Shown: positions 28,650-37,824 of the stretch, piece after piece
How the letters are laid out: the number at the start of each line of letters is the position of its first letter
Numbering within the stretch: the first letter of the stretch is position 1
Source: Frigoribacterium sp. Leaf186
GTDB taxonomy: Bacteria; Actinomycetota; Actinomycetes; Actinomycetales; Microbacteriaceae
Length of the DNA stretch: 64,000 nucleotides
Direction: 5' to 3'
Assembly (NCBI RefSeq): GCF_001423905.1
Contig: NZ_LMPQ01000001.1
Location: 347,512-411,511, forward strand
Notes under the pieces: model-generated
What the model saw: only the letters and a program-made list of their open reading frames with translations
The model's database searches: none
What the model was told of the DNA's origin: nothing
Program-made: the position numbers and the translations under genes

Positions 28650-29618
28650 TCAGGTGGTGCTGACCAGCCGCCGTGTGTCGACCCGGTTCGGGTCGACCAA
28701 GTCGGGGCGGTGGACGAGTGCTGCGGCTCCCAGCAAGGGAGCGGCGGATCCGAGGGCTGCCGGGACGACGAGCACCTCGGCGCCGTAGGCGAGCACGGTG
28801 GCTCGACGGGCCGCCTGGCGCACCAGGTCGACGTAGTCGGGCACGACCCCCGCGAAGCCGCCGCCGATGGCGACGGCGTCCAGGTCGAGCAGCGTGGTCG
28901 TGCTGGCGATCGCCTGGCCGACGGCTGCTGCGGATCGGTGGACGGCCGCCAGGGCGGTCGGCTCCCCTGCGGCGCACGACAGGGCGAGGTCCTCGCCCGT
29001 GGACCCGGCCCAGCCGTGGCTCCGGGCCCAGCGCACGGCGTTCGTCCCGGACGCGACGGCCTCGAGCGTGGTCGAGTCGGCCTCGCCTGCTTCCCCTCCG
29101 AAGCCGGCGACGTGGATCTGGCCGACGTGTCCGGCGTTCCCCGTCCTGCCCGACACCAGGGTACCGCCGACGATCAGCCCGCCGCCGACCCCGGTCGAGA
29201 CCACCATGGACATCGAGTTCGCCAGCCCGGCCGTCGCTCCGAGCCAGTGCTCGGCGAGAGCGATGCAGGTGCCGTCCAGGCGCAGCCGGACCGGCAGGGC
29301 CGGGAGGCGCTCCTCGACTTCTCGGCGCAGGTCGAACCCGGCGAGCACGGGCAGGTTCTTCGGGCTCACCGTGCCCGCGACGAGGTCGACGGGGCCGGCC
29401 GACCCGATGCCAGCACCCACCAGCTCGCCGCCGGCCGGGAGGGCGGCCAGGGCACCGTCGACCACGGTGCCGACGGCACCCCGCAGCTCTGCCCGCGAGG
29501 CCGCCGCGCCCGTGGCGGCGCGCACCCGGCTGCCCCCGACGATCCGGCCGTCGTCGTCGACGAGGGCAGCCTCGACCTTGGTGCCGCCCAGGTCGACGGC
29601 CAGGGCGATCCTTGACAT
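28650..29618 (-). CDS. ROK-family sugar kinase
   Basis: A 322-residue ROK kinase without a DNA-binding domain. The N-terminus ALAVDLGGTKVEAALVD is the phosphate-binding motif; GAGIGSAGPVDL and the segment NAGHVGQIHV lie in family positions. The Cys-rich zinc motif common in ROK proteins (CxCGxxGC) is not seen between residues 165 and 200, so it may belong to the subgroup that lacks it. It probably phosphorylates mannose (or another hexose) released by the beta-mannosidase encoded 2 bp upstream. The substrate is inferred from context. Confidence 0.82.
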   Translation of the reverse strand: MSRIALAVDLGGTKVEAALVDDDGRIVGGSRVRAATGAAASRAELRGAVGTVVDGALAALPAGGELVGAGIGSAGPVDLVAGTVSPKNLPVLAGFDLRREVEERLPALPVRLRLDGTCIALAEHWLGATAGLANSMSMVVSTGVGGGLIVGGTLVSGRTGNAGHVGQIHVAGFGGEAGEADSTTLEAVASGTNAVRWARSHGWAGSTGEDLALSCAAGEPTALAAVHRSAAAVGQAIASTTTLLDLDAVAIGGGFAGVVPDYVDLVRQAARRATVLAYGAEVLVVPAALGSAAPLLGAAALVHRPDLVDPNRVDTRRLVSTT

Positions 29619-29620
29619 CG

Positions 29621-32119
29621 TCAGGCCCGGTCGACGACGAGCTGGTTCGACGTGCGGAGCACGCTCGCCGAGGTCAGCTGGTCGGGGGTGAGGTCGGCGT
29701 CGCTCGTCACGCGGAACGTGACGGACTCCCCGGGCAGCAGGGTGACCATCATGTCGTCGACGACGGCGTGCACGTCGACCTTGTCGACGAGCAGCGTCAC
29801 GTCGCGAGCCAGGGAGGCGCTGGTCACCACGACGTCGTAGCCTCCGTCGACCGCGGTCACGGTCGTCGTGAGGTCGGCGGCGGTCAGGGCCGAGTCGCGC
29901 TGCTCGACCGGGAACCACAGCCCCCGCTCGGCACCGACCGTGGCGACGACCAGCTCTCGGGCCGGATCACCGAAGGCGGCGACCTCGTCGGCGATCGCGA
30001 CCGTGGTGGTCGTGCGGGCGTCGAGCGCCAGGTCGACCGTCGCGGAGGCGAGCACCTCGCCGTCGTAGGAGAGCCTCTGGAGGACGACCTGCGCCTCCCA
30101 CGCGTCGGGCGAGTCGTTCGAGACGGCGGTGACGAGGTCGTCCCCGCGCGGCTGGATCGTGACGAGGCGGTCGGCGTAGACGTGCTTGAGGGCGTAGAGC
30201 AGCGGCTTGGCGCGGCCGTAGCCGTCGACGGCGGCCCAGGAGGTGACGGGCCAGCAGTCGTTCAGCTGCCAGACGATGGAGCCCATGGTGGTGGGGCTCC
30301 ACGACCGCCAGTGCTCGATGGCGAAGGCGACGGCGTTCGCCTGGTTCAGCGACATGGCCCAGTGCCAGTCCTCGGTGTCGTCGGGCAGCGGGAGGTGCGC
30401 GACGAGGCCGTCGGTCAGCTTGTCGTTGCCGTCGGTCGCCTTCTGGTGCCAGATCATGCCGGGCGACTCGGGCGTCAGGGGCGAGTCGGAGATCGACTGC
30501 TTGATGGTGGACCAGGTGGCGGGGCCCTGCCAGCCGAATTCGGCGACGAAACGGGGCACGGTGTCGCGGTAGTGCGGGTAGTCGACGCGGTTCCACAGCT
30601 CCCAGAGGTGTACCGAGCCGTGCTCGATCTCGTTCGCCGGTCGTCCGGGGTCGCCCGACCAGGGGCTGCCGGGCGTGTAGGACCGTTCGGGGTCGAGCTC
30701 GGCGACGAGGCGCGGCAGCAGGTCGAGGTAGTAGCCCAGGCCCCAGGTGCGGCCTTGGAGGCGCTTCTCCCAGCCCCACTCCTCGAAGCCCCAGATGTTC
30801 TCGTTGTTGCCGTTCCAGAGCACGAGGCTCGGGTGGGACATGAGGCGCGTCACGTTGTCGCGGACCTCGGCCTCGACCTCGCCGCGGAGCGGCTCCTCCT
30901 CGGCGTAGGAGGCGCAGGCGAAGAGGAAGTCCTGCCAGGTCATGATGCCGCGCTCGTCGCACAGCTCGTAGAAGTCGTCGGACTCGTAGTAGCCGCCGCC
31001 CCAGACGCGCAGCAGGTTCATGTTCGCGAACTCGGCCTGGTCGAGGCGGGCGGCGACGCGGTCGCGGGTGACGCGGGTGACGAAGGCGTCGTCGGGGATC
31101 CAGTTCGCGCCCCTGGTCCAGACCGACTGCCCGTTGACGACGACGCGGAAGCTGGTGCCCTCTGGGTCGGGCTTGAGTTCGACGACGACCGTGCGGAAGC
31201 CGATGCGGGTCGACCAGGCGGCGGCGGGCCGGTCGTCGACGCCGAGGTCGACGGCGAAGTCGTAGAGGACGGCGTCGCCGTGGCCGCGGGGCCACCAGAG
31301 CGCGACGTCGTCGACGTCGAGGTCGACGACGGCCTCGGTCGCGCCCGGGGAGACGTCGACGCCGGCCGTGGCTGCCTCGGCTCCGTCGGGGCTCGTCACG
31401 GAGCCGGAGACGGTCACCGCGACGTCGGACCCGGCCGCCCTCTCGATCGTGACGTGGGCACGGACGTGGCCCGCGCCTCCGTCGGTCGTCACGACGGGGC
31501 GGACGCTGTCGACCCGGGCGCCCGACCAGGAGTGCAGGGTGACGGGCTTGTGGATGCCCGAGGAGGCGGCGTCGAGGCCCCAGTCCCAGCCGAAGTTGCA
31601 GGCCGCCTTGCGGATGGCGTTGAAGGGGTGGAAGTAGGTGTGCGGCCGGTAGCCGATGTCGAGGCTGGCCTGGTCGGCGTAGGCGACGGGCGAGGCGAAG
31701 TGGACGACGAGGTCGTTGTCGCCGTCGACGAGCACCCCGTCGGCCGGGAGGCGGTAGGTGCGGTGCTGGTTGACGGTGCGTGCCAGCTCGGTGCCGTTGA
31801 GGGTGACCGTTGCGACGGTGTCGAGGCCCTCGAAGACGAGGTCGTGGCGGTCGTGGCCGTCGGGGCTCCACGCGAACGTGGTGCGGTATTCCCAGTCGCT
31901 CTCGCCGATCCAGGTGACCTTCTGCTCGTTCCGGTCGAGGTAGGGGTCGGGGATGAGGCCGGCGGCGAGGAGGTCGGTGTGGACGAGGCCGGGCACCGTC
32001 GCGGGGACGCTCGCGGCGGCGATCTCGGCGGGCACCGGGCCGCGGGTCGAGCGGACGGACCAGCCGTCGTGCAACGGGCGGCGGGTCTCGGTCGCGGTGG
32101 TGGGGAGAGTGGTGGTCAC
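29621..32119 (-). CDS. GH2 beta-mannosidase
   Basis: An 832-residue family 2 beta-mannosidase. N-terminal sugar-binding and immunoglobulin-like domains (LHDGWSVRSTR, VPGLVHTDLLAAGLIPDPY, WEYRTTF, FEGLDTVATVTLNG) and then the TIM barrel with acid/base Glu in WNGNNENIWG (E440) and nucleophile in VAEFGWQG (E527). The phrase NFGWDWGLD is typical of beta-mannosidases and not of beta-galactosidases. No signal peptide: it should cleave imported manno-oligosaccharides to mannose in the cytoplasm. The GTG start overlaps the permease stop by 4 bp. Confidence 0.93.
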   Translation of the reverse strand: MTTTLPTTATETRRPLHDGWSVRSTRGPVPAEIAAASVPATVPGLVHTDLLAAGLIPDPYLDRNEQKVTWIGESDWEYRTTFAWSPDGHDRHDLVFEGLDTVATVTLNGTELARTVNQHRTYRLPADGVLVDGDNDLVVHFASPVAYADQASLDIGYRPHTYFHPFNAIRKAACNFGWDWGLDAASSGIHKPVTLHSWSGARVDSVRPVVTTDGGAGHVRAHVTIERAAGSDVAVTVSGSVTSPDGAEAATAGVDVSPGATEAVVDLDVDDVALWWPRGHGDAVLYDFAVDLGVDDRPAAAWSTRIGFRTVVVELKPDPEGTSFRVVVNGQSVWTRGANWIPDDAFVTRVTRDRVAARLDQAEFANMNLLRVWGGGYYESDDFYELCDERGIMTWQDFLFACASYAEEEPLRGEVEAEVRDNVTRLMSHPSLVLWNGNNENIWGFEEWGWEKRLQGRTWGLGYYLDLLPRLVAELDPERSYTPGSPWSGDPGRPANEIEHGSVHLWELWNRVDYPHYRDTVPRFVAEFGWQGPATWSTIKQSISDSPLTPESPGMIWHQKATDGNDKLTDGLVAHLPLPDDTEDWHWAMSLNQANAVAFAIEHWRSWSPTTMGSIVWQLNDCWPVTSWAAVDGYGRAKPLLYALKHVYADRLVTIQPRGDDLVTAVSNDSPDAWEAQVVLQRLSYDGEVLASATVDLALDARTTTTVAIADEVAAFGDPARELVVATVGAERGLWFPVEQRDSALTAADLTTTVTAVDGGYDVVVTSASLARDVTLLVDKVDVHAVVDDMMVTLLPGESVTFRVTSDADLTPDQLTSASVLRTSNQLVVDRA

Positions 32120-32973
32120 TTGGTGGCTCCTGCCGTGAGGCCGTTGTAGATGTATCGCTGGAGGAAGAGGAAGGCGATGAGGGTGGGGACGATCACGAGC
32201 AAGGTCCCGGCCGCGATGACCTCCCACTGCGCGCCGAAGGGGCCCATGAAGCGGAACAGGGAGGTCGAGATGACGCCGAGGTCCTGCGAGGGCATGTAGA
32301 GGAACGGGATGTAGAACTCGTTGTAGACGGCGATGCCCTTGATGATGACCACTGTCGCGATGGCCGGCTTGAGCAGCGGCAGGACGATCCGCCAGTAGAC
32401 GGTGAAGCGGCTCGCGCCGTCGAGCATCGCGGCCTCGTCGAGCGAGACGGGGATCGACTGCATGAACTGCAGGAAGATGTAGATCGCGACGATGTCGGTC
32501 CCCATGAAGATGAGGATCGCCGCGCCCCGAGTGTTGAAGAGGTCGAGGGCGCTGATCACCTGGAAGGTCGCGACCTGCGTCGTGACCGACGGCACGAGGG
32601 TCGCGAGCAGGAACCCCCCGAGCACGAGCTTCCGGCCGCGGAAGCGGAACCGGTCGATGGCGTAGGCGGCCATCGTGCCGATCAGGATGGTCCCGACCAC
32701 GGACACGACGAGGATGATCCCCGTGTTGACGAAGCCCATCAGCATGCCGCCCTGGGTGAAGGCGGTGACGAAGTTGTCGAGGTTGAGCCAGTTGCCGGGC
32801 GGGGTGAGCGGGGTCGTGGTCCGGTACTCCTCGTCCGTCTTGAACGCGAGCATGACGATGGTGACGAGCGGGACGAGGGCCGCGAGGCACGCGAGCACGA
32901 GGCTGACGTACTTCACGGTCGTCCCGGTGCGGGCGAGCGTGCGCGAACGGTTCAGCGACGCAGTGGTGGTCAC
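32116..32973 (-). CDS. ABC sugar transporter permease (MalG-like)
   Basis: A 285-residue permease with six membrane helices. The EAA loop SLDEAAMLDGASRFTVYWRIVLPLLKPA near residues 190-215 contacts the ATPase. It ends in YIYNGLTAGATK, typical of carbohydrate permeases of the CUT1 class. The GTG start overlaps the stop of the other permease gene. No ATPase gene lies in the locus, so a shared MsiK-type ATPase elsewhere is likely. Confidence 0.92.
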   Translation of the reverse strand: MTTTASLNRSRTLARTGTTVKYVSLVLACLAALVPLVTIVMLAFKTDEEYRTTTPLTPPGNWLNLDNFVTAFTQGGMLMGFVNTGIILVVSVVGTILIGTMAAYAIDRFRFRGRKLVLGGFLLATLVPSVTTQVATFQVISALDLFNTRGAAILIFMGTDIVAIYIFLQFMQSIPVSLDEAAMLDGASRFTVYWRIVLPLLKPAIATVVIIKGIAVYNEFYIPFLYMPSQDLGVISTSLFRFMGPFGAQWEVIAAGTLLVIVPTLIAFLFLQRYIYNGLTAGATK

Positions 32974-33938
32974 GAGGCGTCCTCCTTCTTCTCGTCCGGG
33001 AAGAGCAGCCGCTGCACCGCCGTGATGACGAGCACGATGACGAGCAGGACCACGGCCATGGCGGAGGCCAGGCCCACCTTCGAGAAGCGGAACGCGGTGT
33101 CGACGGTCTGGATGACGAACGTCTCCGACCCGTTGGCGCCTCCGGTCATGATGTAGGGCATCTCGAACGCGGAGAGGGCACCGGCGATCGCGAGGATGAA
33201 CGACAGGCCGAGGATGCGTCGGATGCTGGGCACGATGATGTAGAGGAACTTGTGCCACGACGTCGCGCCGTCGAGGTCGGCCGCCTCGTACTGCTCGGAC
33301 GGGACCGACTGGATCGCGCCCAAGAAGAGCACGAAGTTCAGGCCCATGTAGCGCCAGACGCTCGTCGCGGCGAGCGAGGTGTTGACGACCCCGGGGTCGC
33401 CGAGCCACTGCGGGGTGTTCTGGACCCCGACCAGGGCGGCGAGGGCGTCGAGGGTGCCGCCGGGGCGGAAGAAGTAGAGGAAGACGAGGCCGATCGCGAC
33501 CCCGTTGATGAGGTACGGGAAGAAGATGATCCCCTTGAACAGGTTCGAGAAGCGGGTCTTGAAGCTGAGGAGGGTCGCGAAGTACAGGGCCAGGACGAGC
33601 TGGGCGATGGCGCCGGCCAGGTAGAAGAGGCTGACGAAGAAGACCTGGAAGATCTCGGGCCGGGTGAAGATCTCGACGAAGTTCTCGGGGCCGACGAACT
33701 CCTTGACCGGCGACAGGCCGTCCCAGTCGGTGACGCTGTACCAGAGCAGGTTAGCGACCGGCACGTAGGTCAGGACGATGAGGAACGCCAGCGGCACGAC
33801 GAGGAAGAGCCACGGGGTGACGCGCAGGCCGCGACGGCCCACGCGCCCGACCGGGCCGGCGCCGGGGCGGGTGCCCCGGCGCCGGCCGTCGTCGGTGACG
33901 GTCGCCGCGACCTCGGGAGGCGAGGCGAGCTGGGTCAT
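32970..33938 (-). CDS. ABC sugar transporter permease (MalF-like)
   Basis: A 322-residue permease of the CUT1 class. A basic N-terminal tail of ~45 residues precedes six helices. The EAA loop is EQYEAADLDGATSWHKFLYIIVPSIRRI. It pairs with the MalG-like permease downstream; both ends of the gene overlap its neighbours by 4 bp (ATGA with the binding-protein gene, GTGA with the next permease). Confidence 0.92.
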   Translation of the reverse strand: MTQLASPPEVAATVTDDGRRRGTRPGAGPVGRVGRRGLRVTPWLFLVVPLAFLIVLTYVPVANLLWYSVTDWDGLSPVKEFVGPENFVEIFTRPEIFQVFFVSLFYLAGAIAQLVLALYFATLLSFKTRFSNLFKGIIFFPYLINGVAIGLVFLYFFRPGGTLDALAALVGVQNTPQWLGDPGVVNTSLAATSVWRYMGLNFVLFLGAIQSVPSEQYEAADLDGATSWHKFLYIIVPSIRRILGLSFILAIAGALSAFEMPYIMTGGANGSETFVIQTVDTAFRFSKVGLASAMAVVLLVIVLVITAVQRLLFPDEKKEDAS

Positions 33939-35230
33939 TCGGAGACCTTCTCCTGCGCTGCGGCCCAGCGGTCGTTGAGGTCGGAGAAGAACGAGTCCTC
34001 GTCGCCGTCGGCGGCGCCGCGGGCGGTGTCGATCAGCTTCTGGCGGTAGGTGTTGCCGAAGATGTCGATCTCCGCCTCGTTGGCGATGTCCGTGAGCAGC
34101 GCCTCCTTGCCGACCGGGTCCGGAGCCAGCTCCAGGTACTGGACGTCGAGGGCGCTGAAGTCCGAGAGCGTGTCGGGCTCGGGGTCGCTCTTGACGGGGC
34201 TGATGGCCCCCTGGCTCTCGGCGTAGCCGGACTCGTTCGTGAACCAGTCGACCCAGGCCTTCGCGGTCGCTTTGTTGTCGCTGTTCTTGCTGACGGCGAG
34301 GACTTTGTCACTGGCCGTCACCGAGGTGAACTGGTCGTCGACCTGCCAGGGCATCGGCCAGAAGCCGATGTCGTCGCGGGAGGCACCGGCGGCCTCGGCG
34401 GCGTCCTGCATCTGGCTGACGGCCCAGGAGCCGAGGACCATCGAGCCGATCTTGCCCTGGGCGAGGAGGTTCTTGGACTCCTCCCAGTTGGTCGTGGTCG
34501 GGTCGGCCTCGCTGAGGCCGGCCTCCACGGTCTGGAAGAGCAGGTCGTCGATCTTGTACTGGTCGGTGCCCTCGGTCCAGGGGGCGTCGTCCGCGGCCAT
34601 CTCCATGCGGACGTCAGGGCCCTGGGTCGCGCCGAGGTTGCCCTCGATGGTCGCCAGCGGCCAGCCGTCGGCGTAGTTCGTGTAGTAAGGGTCGGCGTCG
34701 GTCTTGTCGCGGATCGCTTGCAGGTCGGTGAGGTACTCCTCCTGTGTGGTCGGGGCCTCGGTGACGCCGGCGTCGGCCCAGACCTTCTTGTTGACGACCA
34801 TGCCCATGGCCGAGCCGAAGGTCGAGATGCCGTAGACCTGACCGTCGTAGGCGCCTGCGTCGACGAAGCGGTACTTCTCGCTCATCTCGTCGACCGTGCC
34901 GAGGGGCTCGAAGAAGCTCGCGTACTGGTCCTTCGTGACGTTCGAGCTGGGGATGAGCAGCGCGTCACCGTAGTCCTTCGAGTTCAGGCGGATCTTGACG
35001 TCGCCCTCGTAGTCGGTCAGCGCCTCGAAGGTCACGCTCGTGCCCGGGTACTCGTCCTCGAACGTCTTCGCGTAGTCGGCGAAGGTCGTGTCGACGAGGT
35101 CGGTGCGGTTGGTGAGCACGGTGATCTCGCCCGAGGGGTCGCCGTCGTCGTTGGACGCCGACGCGCAGCCGCTGAGGCTGATCGCGGTGAGCGAGACCAT
35201 CGCCATGCCCATGAGTGCTGTCTTCTTCAT
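33935..35230 (-). CDS. Sugar-binding lipoprotein of the mannan ABC importer
   Basis: A 431-residue extracellular solute-binding protein (family 1). The N-terminus MKKTALMGMAMVSLTAISLSGC is a lipoprotein signal with lipobox LSGC. The mature part has EYPGTSVTFEALTDYEGDVKIRL, YGISTFGSAMGMVVNKKVW and MVLGSWAV, all typical. It is the first gene of the operon, so its ligand is probably manno-oligosaccharide. The ATG at 35230 has a GAAGGAG site; the longer upstream frame is not credible as a lipoprotein start. Confidence 0.92.
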   Translation of the reverse strand: MKKTALMGMAMVSLTAISLSGCASASNDDGDPSGEITVLTNRTDLVDTTFADYAKTFEDEYPGTSVTFEALTDYEGDVKIRLNSKDYGDALLIPSSNVTKDQYASFFEPLGTVDEMSEKYRFVDAGAYDGQVYGISTFGSAMGMVVNKKVWADAGVTEAPTTQEEYLTDLQAIRDKTDADPYYTNYADGWPLATIEGNLGATQGPDVRMEMAADDAPWTEGTDQYKIDDLLFQTVEAGLSEADPTTTNWEESKNLLAQGKIGSMVLGSWAVSQMQDAAEAAGASRDDIGFWPMPWQVDDQFTSVTASDKVLAVSKNSDNKATAKAWVDWFTNESGYAESQGAISPVKSDPEPDTLSDFSALDVQYLELAPDPVGKEALLTDIANEAEIDIFGNTYRQKLIDTARGAADGDEDSFFSDLNDRWAAAQEKVSE

Positions 35231-35344
35231 GCGTGCGAACTCCTTCGTTCGTGGGGCCGGCGAGGTGCCTCGGCCGTTCTGTCCGTCAGGTCTCGGCGGG
35301 TGCGAGCTTGTCGGGTGCCTCAGCTTCACCCGCAGCCTCGTGCT

Positions 35345-35380
35345 CTGTCAAGACTTTGATTATTAATTTATGCATAGTGA
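35345..35380 (-). promoter_or_regulatory. AT-rich promoter/operator region of the mannan operon
   Basis: About 35 bp with far more A+T than anything nearby, 115 to 150 bp upstream of the binding-protein start. It holds an 8-bp palindrome TATGCATA (35369-35376), ATTAAT (35362-35367) and, on the minus strand, a TTGACA hexamer at 35344-35349. It lies between the mannan operon and the LacI-like gene. A regulator site is likely; which protein binds is not shown. Confidence 0.5.
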
Positions 35381-35429
35381 TGCCCCCGAAACGGTCATAG
35401 CGGACAAGGGGCGTCCGCTCTCGGGGACG

Positions 35430-36371
35430 TCAGCGAGCCGGCGGGCCGGTCGTCGCCCGGGGCACGAAGACGATGGCGGGCGCCTCGAGGGTGGGCGGTC
35501 TCTGGCCGTCGAGCACGGCCAGCACCGTCTCGCCCACCATCTCGCCGATGCGCTGGACGTCGTGGCTGAGGGCGGAGAGTGGCGGCTCGGAGAGCTGGCA
35601 CTGGGCCGAGTCGTCCCACGCGACGATCGAGAGGTCGCCGGGCACGCTGAGACCACGGCGTCGCGCCTCGGCGAGCCCCCCGAGCGCCATGAGGTCGTTG
35701 TCGAAGACCACCGCGGTCGGAACAGCCGGGGCGCCCTCGACGACCTGGTCGTCAGAGTCGACCTGTGTGTCGAGGAGCGCCGACAGGGCTCGCTCGCCCG
35801 ACTCGAACGAGTAGTCGCCCGTCACCGTCGCCGCGATCAGCCCCCGATCGTCGCAGACCGCGACGAAGGTGTCCCGGCGGGCGACGGAGTGGGCGAGGCG
35901 CAGCGGTCCGCTGACGTGGGCGAGACGGACGTGGCCCAGCAAGGCCAGCGCATCCACCGCCTCCTCGACGGCGACGTCGTCGTTCGTCCAGACGGCGGGG
36001 AGCCCACTCGAGATGGCGGGCGATGAGACCGAGATCGCGGGCAGTTCGAGCTCGGCGACCAAGGACACCCGCGGGTCGTCCACACCCAGGTCGACGAGCA
36101 CGACGGCGTCCACGACGCCTCCGGCCGACCACCGGCGGCACAGGTCGAGTTCGGCCTCAGGGTCAGGAAGGACCCTGAGCAAGACCGCATGCCCCCGCGG
36201 CCGGACGACACGGTCGAGGCCGGCGGTGAGCTCGTGGAAGTACGGCTCGGCCCCGTAGATCTCGCTGGGACGCACCAGGGTCAGGCCGATCGGCCGCGGG
36301 AGGCGCGACGGACGGTCGCTCTCGTTCAGGGTCGCGTCTCTCATCGCCTCGTCCTCCTCGGCCCCGATCAT
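35430..36371 (-). CDS. LacI-type sugar-sensing domain protein without a DNA-binding domain
   Basis: A 313-residue protein whose body is the periplasmic-binding-like sensor of LacI repressors: PIGLTLVRPSEIYGAEPYFHELTAGL, GVVDAVVLVD, VVFDNDLMALGGLAEARRRGLSVPGDLSIVAWDDS. The first ~28 residues are short and hydrophilic, and the ~55-residue LacI helix-turn-helix that should precede PIGL is absent. No helix-turn-helix is readable in any frame in the 88 bp before the divergent regulator gene. It may act as a partner of the neighbouring ROK regulator or be a decayed repressor. It lies just upstream of the mannan operon, on the same strand. Confidence 0.75.
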   Translation of the reverse strand: MIGAEEDEAMRDATLNESDRPSRLPRPIGLTLVRPSEIYGAEPYFHELTAGLDRVVRPRGHAVLLRVLPDPEAELDLCRRWSAGGVVDAVVLVDLGVDDPRVSLVAELELPAISVSSPAISSGLPAVWTNDDVAVEEAVDALALLGHVRLAHVSGPLRLAHSVARRDTFVAVCDDRGLIAATVTGDYSFESGERALSALLDTQVDSDDQVVEGAPAVPTAVVFDNDLMALGGLAEARRRGLSVPGDLSIVAWDDSAQCQLSEPPLSALSHDVQRIGEMVGETVLAVLDGQRPPTLEAPAIVFVPRATTGPPAR

Positions 36372-36458
36372 GGTGCCGTGCGCTCTCTCGTGACCGCTAT
36401 CGTGTCACCGACGCGGGCCAGCACCACACCAGGGCTCGCCCGAGGTGGGGAGGACGAC

Positions 36459-37688
36459 GTGGCCAGACCCGAGTCCTCCGCGTCCGGGCCGGGCAGCAGG
36501 GCACTCGTCGTCGACGTCATCCGCTCGTCCGGCCCCATCAGCAGGGTCGAGCTGACCGAGACGACCGGCCTGACCCAGCCCAGCATCTCCAACATCGTCC
36601 GCAAGCTGCTCGTCGAGGGAATCGTGCGAGAAAGCGGTCGGGTGGCCTCGGACGGCGGCAAGCCTCGGACCCTCATCGAGATCAATCCTGGGGCCCTCTA
36701 CGCAGTGGGCGTCCAGCTCGGTTTCGAGTCGATGACCTTCGTGGCGACGGGTGCGGGAGGGGGGATCGTTGCTCGGCAGCTCGTAGACGGTGCGTCGCTC
36801 GACTCGCCAGACGAGGTGACCGATCGCCTCGTGGCACAGTTCGACGCATTCGTCGACGCCGCTGACATCTCGAGGGCGTCGATCGCCGGCGTCGCCGTGG
36901 TTGCACCCGGCCCGCTGTCGGCCGACCACGGCGCCATACTCCGCTCCCCGACGCTCCGCAGGTGGGAGGGCTTCTCTCTCCGCGACAGGCTCTCGGAACG
37001 CCTCGACGTCCCCGTCCTGATCGACAACGACGCCGCGGCCGCGGCCGTGGGCGAGTTCTGGACGCGTCGTGTCCCCCGCACCGAGACCTTCGCCGGCATC
37101 TACATGGGCACAGGCCTCGGCGCCGGCATCATCATCGACGGGGCCCTGTACCGCGGTGCGAGCTCGAACGCTGGCGAGCTCGGGCACACGTCCGTCGACC
37201 TCGACGGCGAGCCTTGCTTCTGCGGCAACCGAGGATGCGTGGAACGTTATGCGGCGCCCGCCGCCGTCCTGCTTCGAGCCCGTGAGCAGTCAGGACGCTT
37301 GACCGGCCTCGGACTCGCCTTCGAGGACCACACCGTGGCCCAAGACTTCGACCGTCTGGCTCGCGCTGCCGTGGGCGGGCACCCTGTCGCCGAGAGCTTG
37401 ATCGCCACGTCCGCGCGCTATCTCGCCGCCGCCGTCGTGTCGTTCGTCAACGTCCTCGACGTCGACCGGCTCGTGCTCTCCGGTCCCAGCATCGCGGTCG
37501 CGGGTTCCGTGTACGCCCGGGCCGTCCGAGAACGTCTCATGGAGAGCGCTTTCGCCCGGCAGTCTCACGACGTCCGCGTCGAGTTGGCCACGAACCCGAG
37601 GGACTCCGCCGCGATCGGAGCGGCAGCCCTCGTCTTGCAGAGTTCGGTCTCTCCGGGGCACGGCCCGCAGCTCGTTCAGCCGACCTGA
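36459..37688 (+). CDS. ROK-family transcriptional repressor (NagC/Mlc/XylR type)
   Basis: A 409-residue repressor. The N-terminal winged helix-turn-helix reads ALVVDVIRSSGPISRVELTETTGLTQPSISNIVRKLLVEGIVRE. The ROK domain has VLIDNDAAAAAVGEFW, MGTGLGAGIIIDG and the zinc motif ELGHTSVD...CFCGNRGCVE. It probably senses a sugar or sugar phosphate and controls the mannan operon; the LacI-like gene lies divergent from it, with 87 bp between. The GTG start follows a GAGGTGGGGAGG site. It is the last chromosomal gene before the island. Confidence 0.87.
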   Translation: MARPESSASGPGSRALVVDVIRSSGPISRVELTETTGLTQPSISNIVRKLLVEGIVRESGRVASDGGKPRTLIEINPGALYAVGVQLGFESMTFVATGAGGGIVARQLVDGASLDSPDEVTDRLVAQFDAFVDAADISRASIAGVAVVAPGPLSADHGAILRSPTLRRWEGFSLRDRLSERLDVPVLIDNDAAAAAVGEFWTRRVPRTETFAGIYMGTGLGAGIIIDGALYRGASSNAGELGHTSVDLDGEPCFCGNRGCVERYAAPAAVLLRAREQSGRLTGLGLAFEDHTVAQDFDRLARAAVGGHPVAESLIATSARYLAAAVVSFVNVLDVDRLVLSGPSIAVAGSVYARAVRERLMESAFARQSHDVRVELATNPRDSAAIGAAALVLQSSVSPGHGPQLVQPT

Positions 37689-37777
37689 CCCGGCGCGACC
37701 CGGCCTGGACGACCTGCCCCGCGTCGAACGTCCTCGAGACCGTCACCGTCGATCGTCGTCCCTGCCGAGATCGATCG

Positions 37778-37824
37778 TGGGCCCTACCGGGCTCGAACCG
37801 ATGACATCCACGGTGTAAACGTGG
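37778..37824 (-). other. 3' fragment of a tRNA-Val(UAC) gene, likely attachment-site scar
   Basis: Read on the minus strand this is the 3' part of a tRNA-Val: anticodon arm CCACG-TTTACAC-CGTGG with anticodon TAC, variable loop ATGTC, T arm ATCGG-TTCGAGC-CCGGT, acceptor 3' strand AGGGCCC and discriminator A. The GCGC just upstream may extend the match to the end of the D arm. The 5' half (acceptor GGGCCCT and D arm) is absent: the sequence to the right is unrelated. It cannot make a functional tRNA. GC content, codon use and gene content change at this point. Confidence 0.85.

Noticed and set aside
28673-32149. A long plus-strand frame over the ROK kinase and beta-mannosidase
   Set aside because: Antisense to two well-recognised enzymes, with low-complexity Arg/Gly/Val content.
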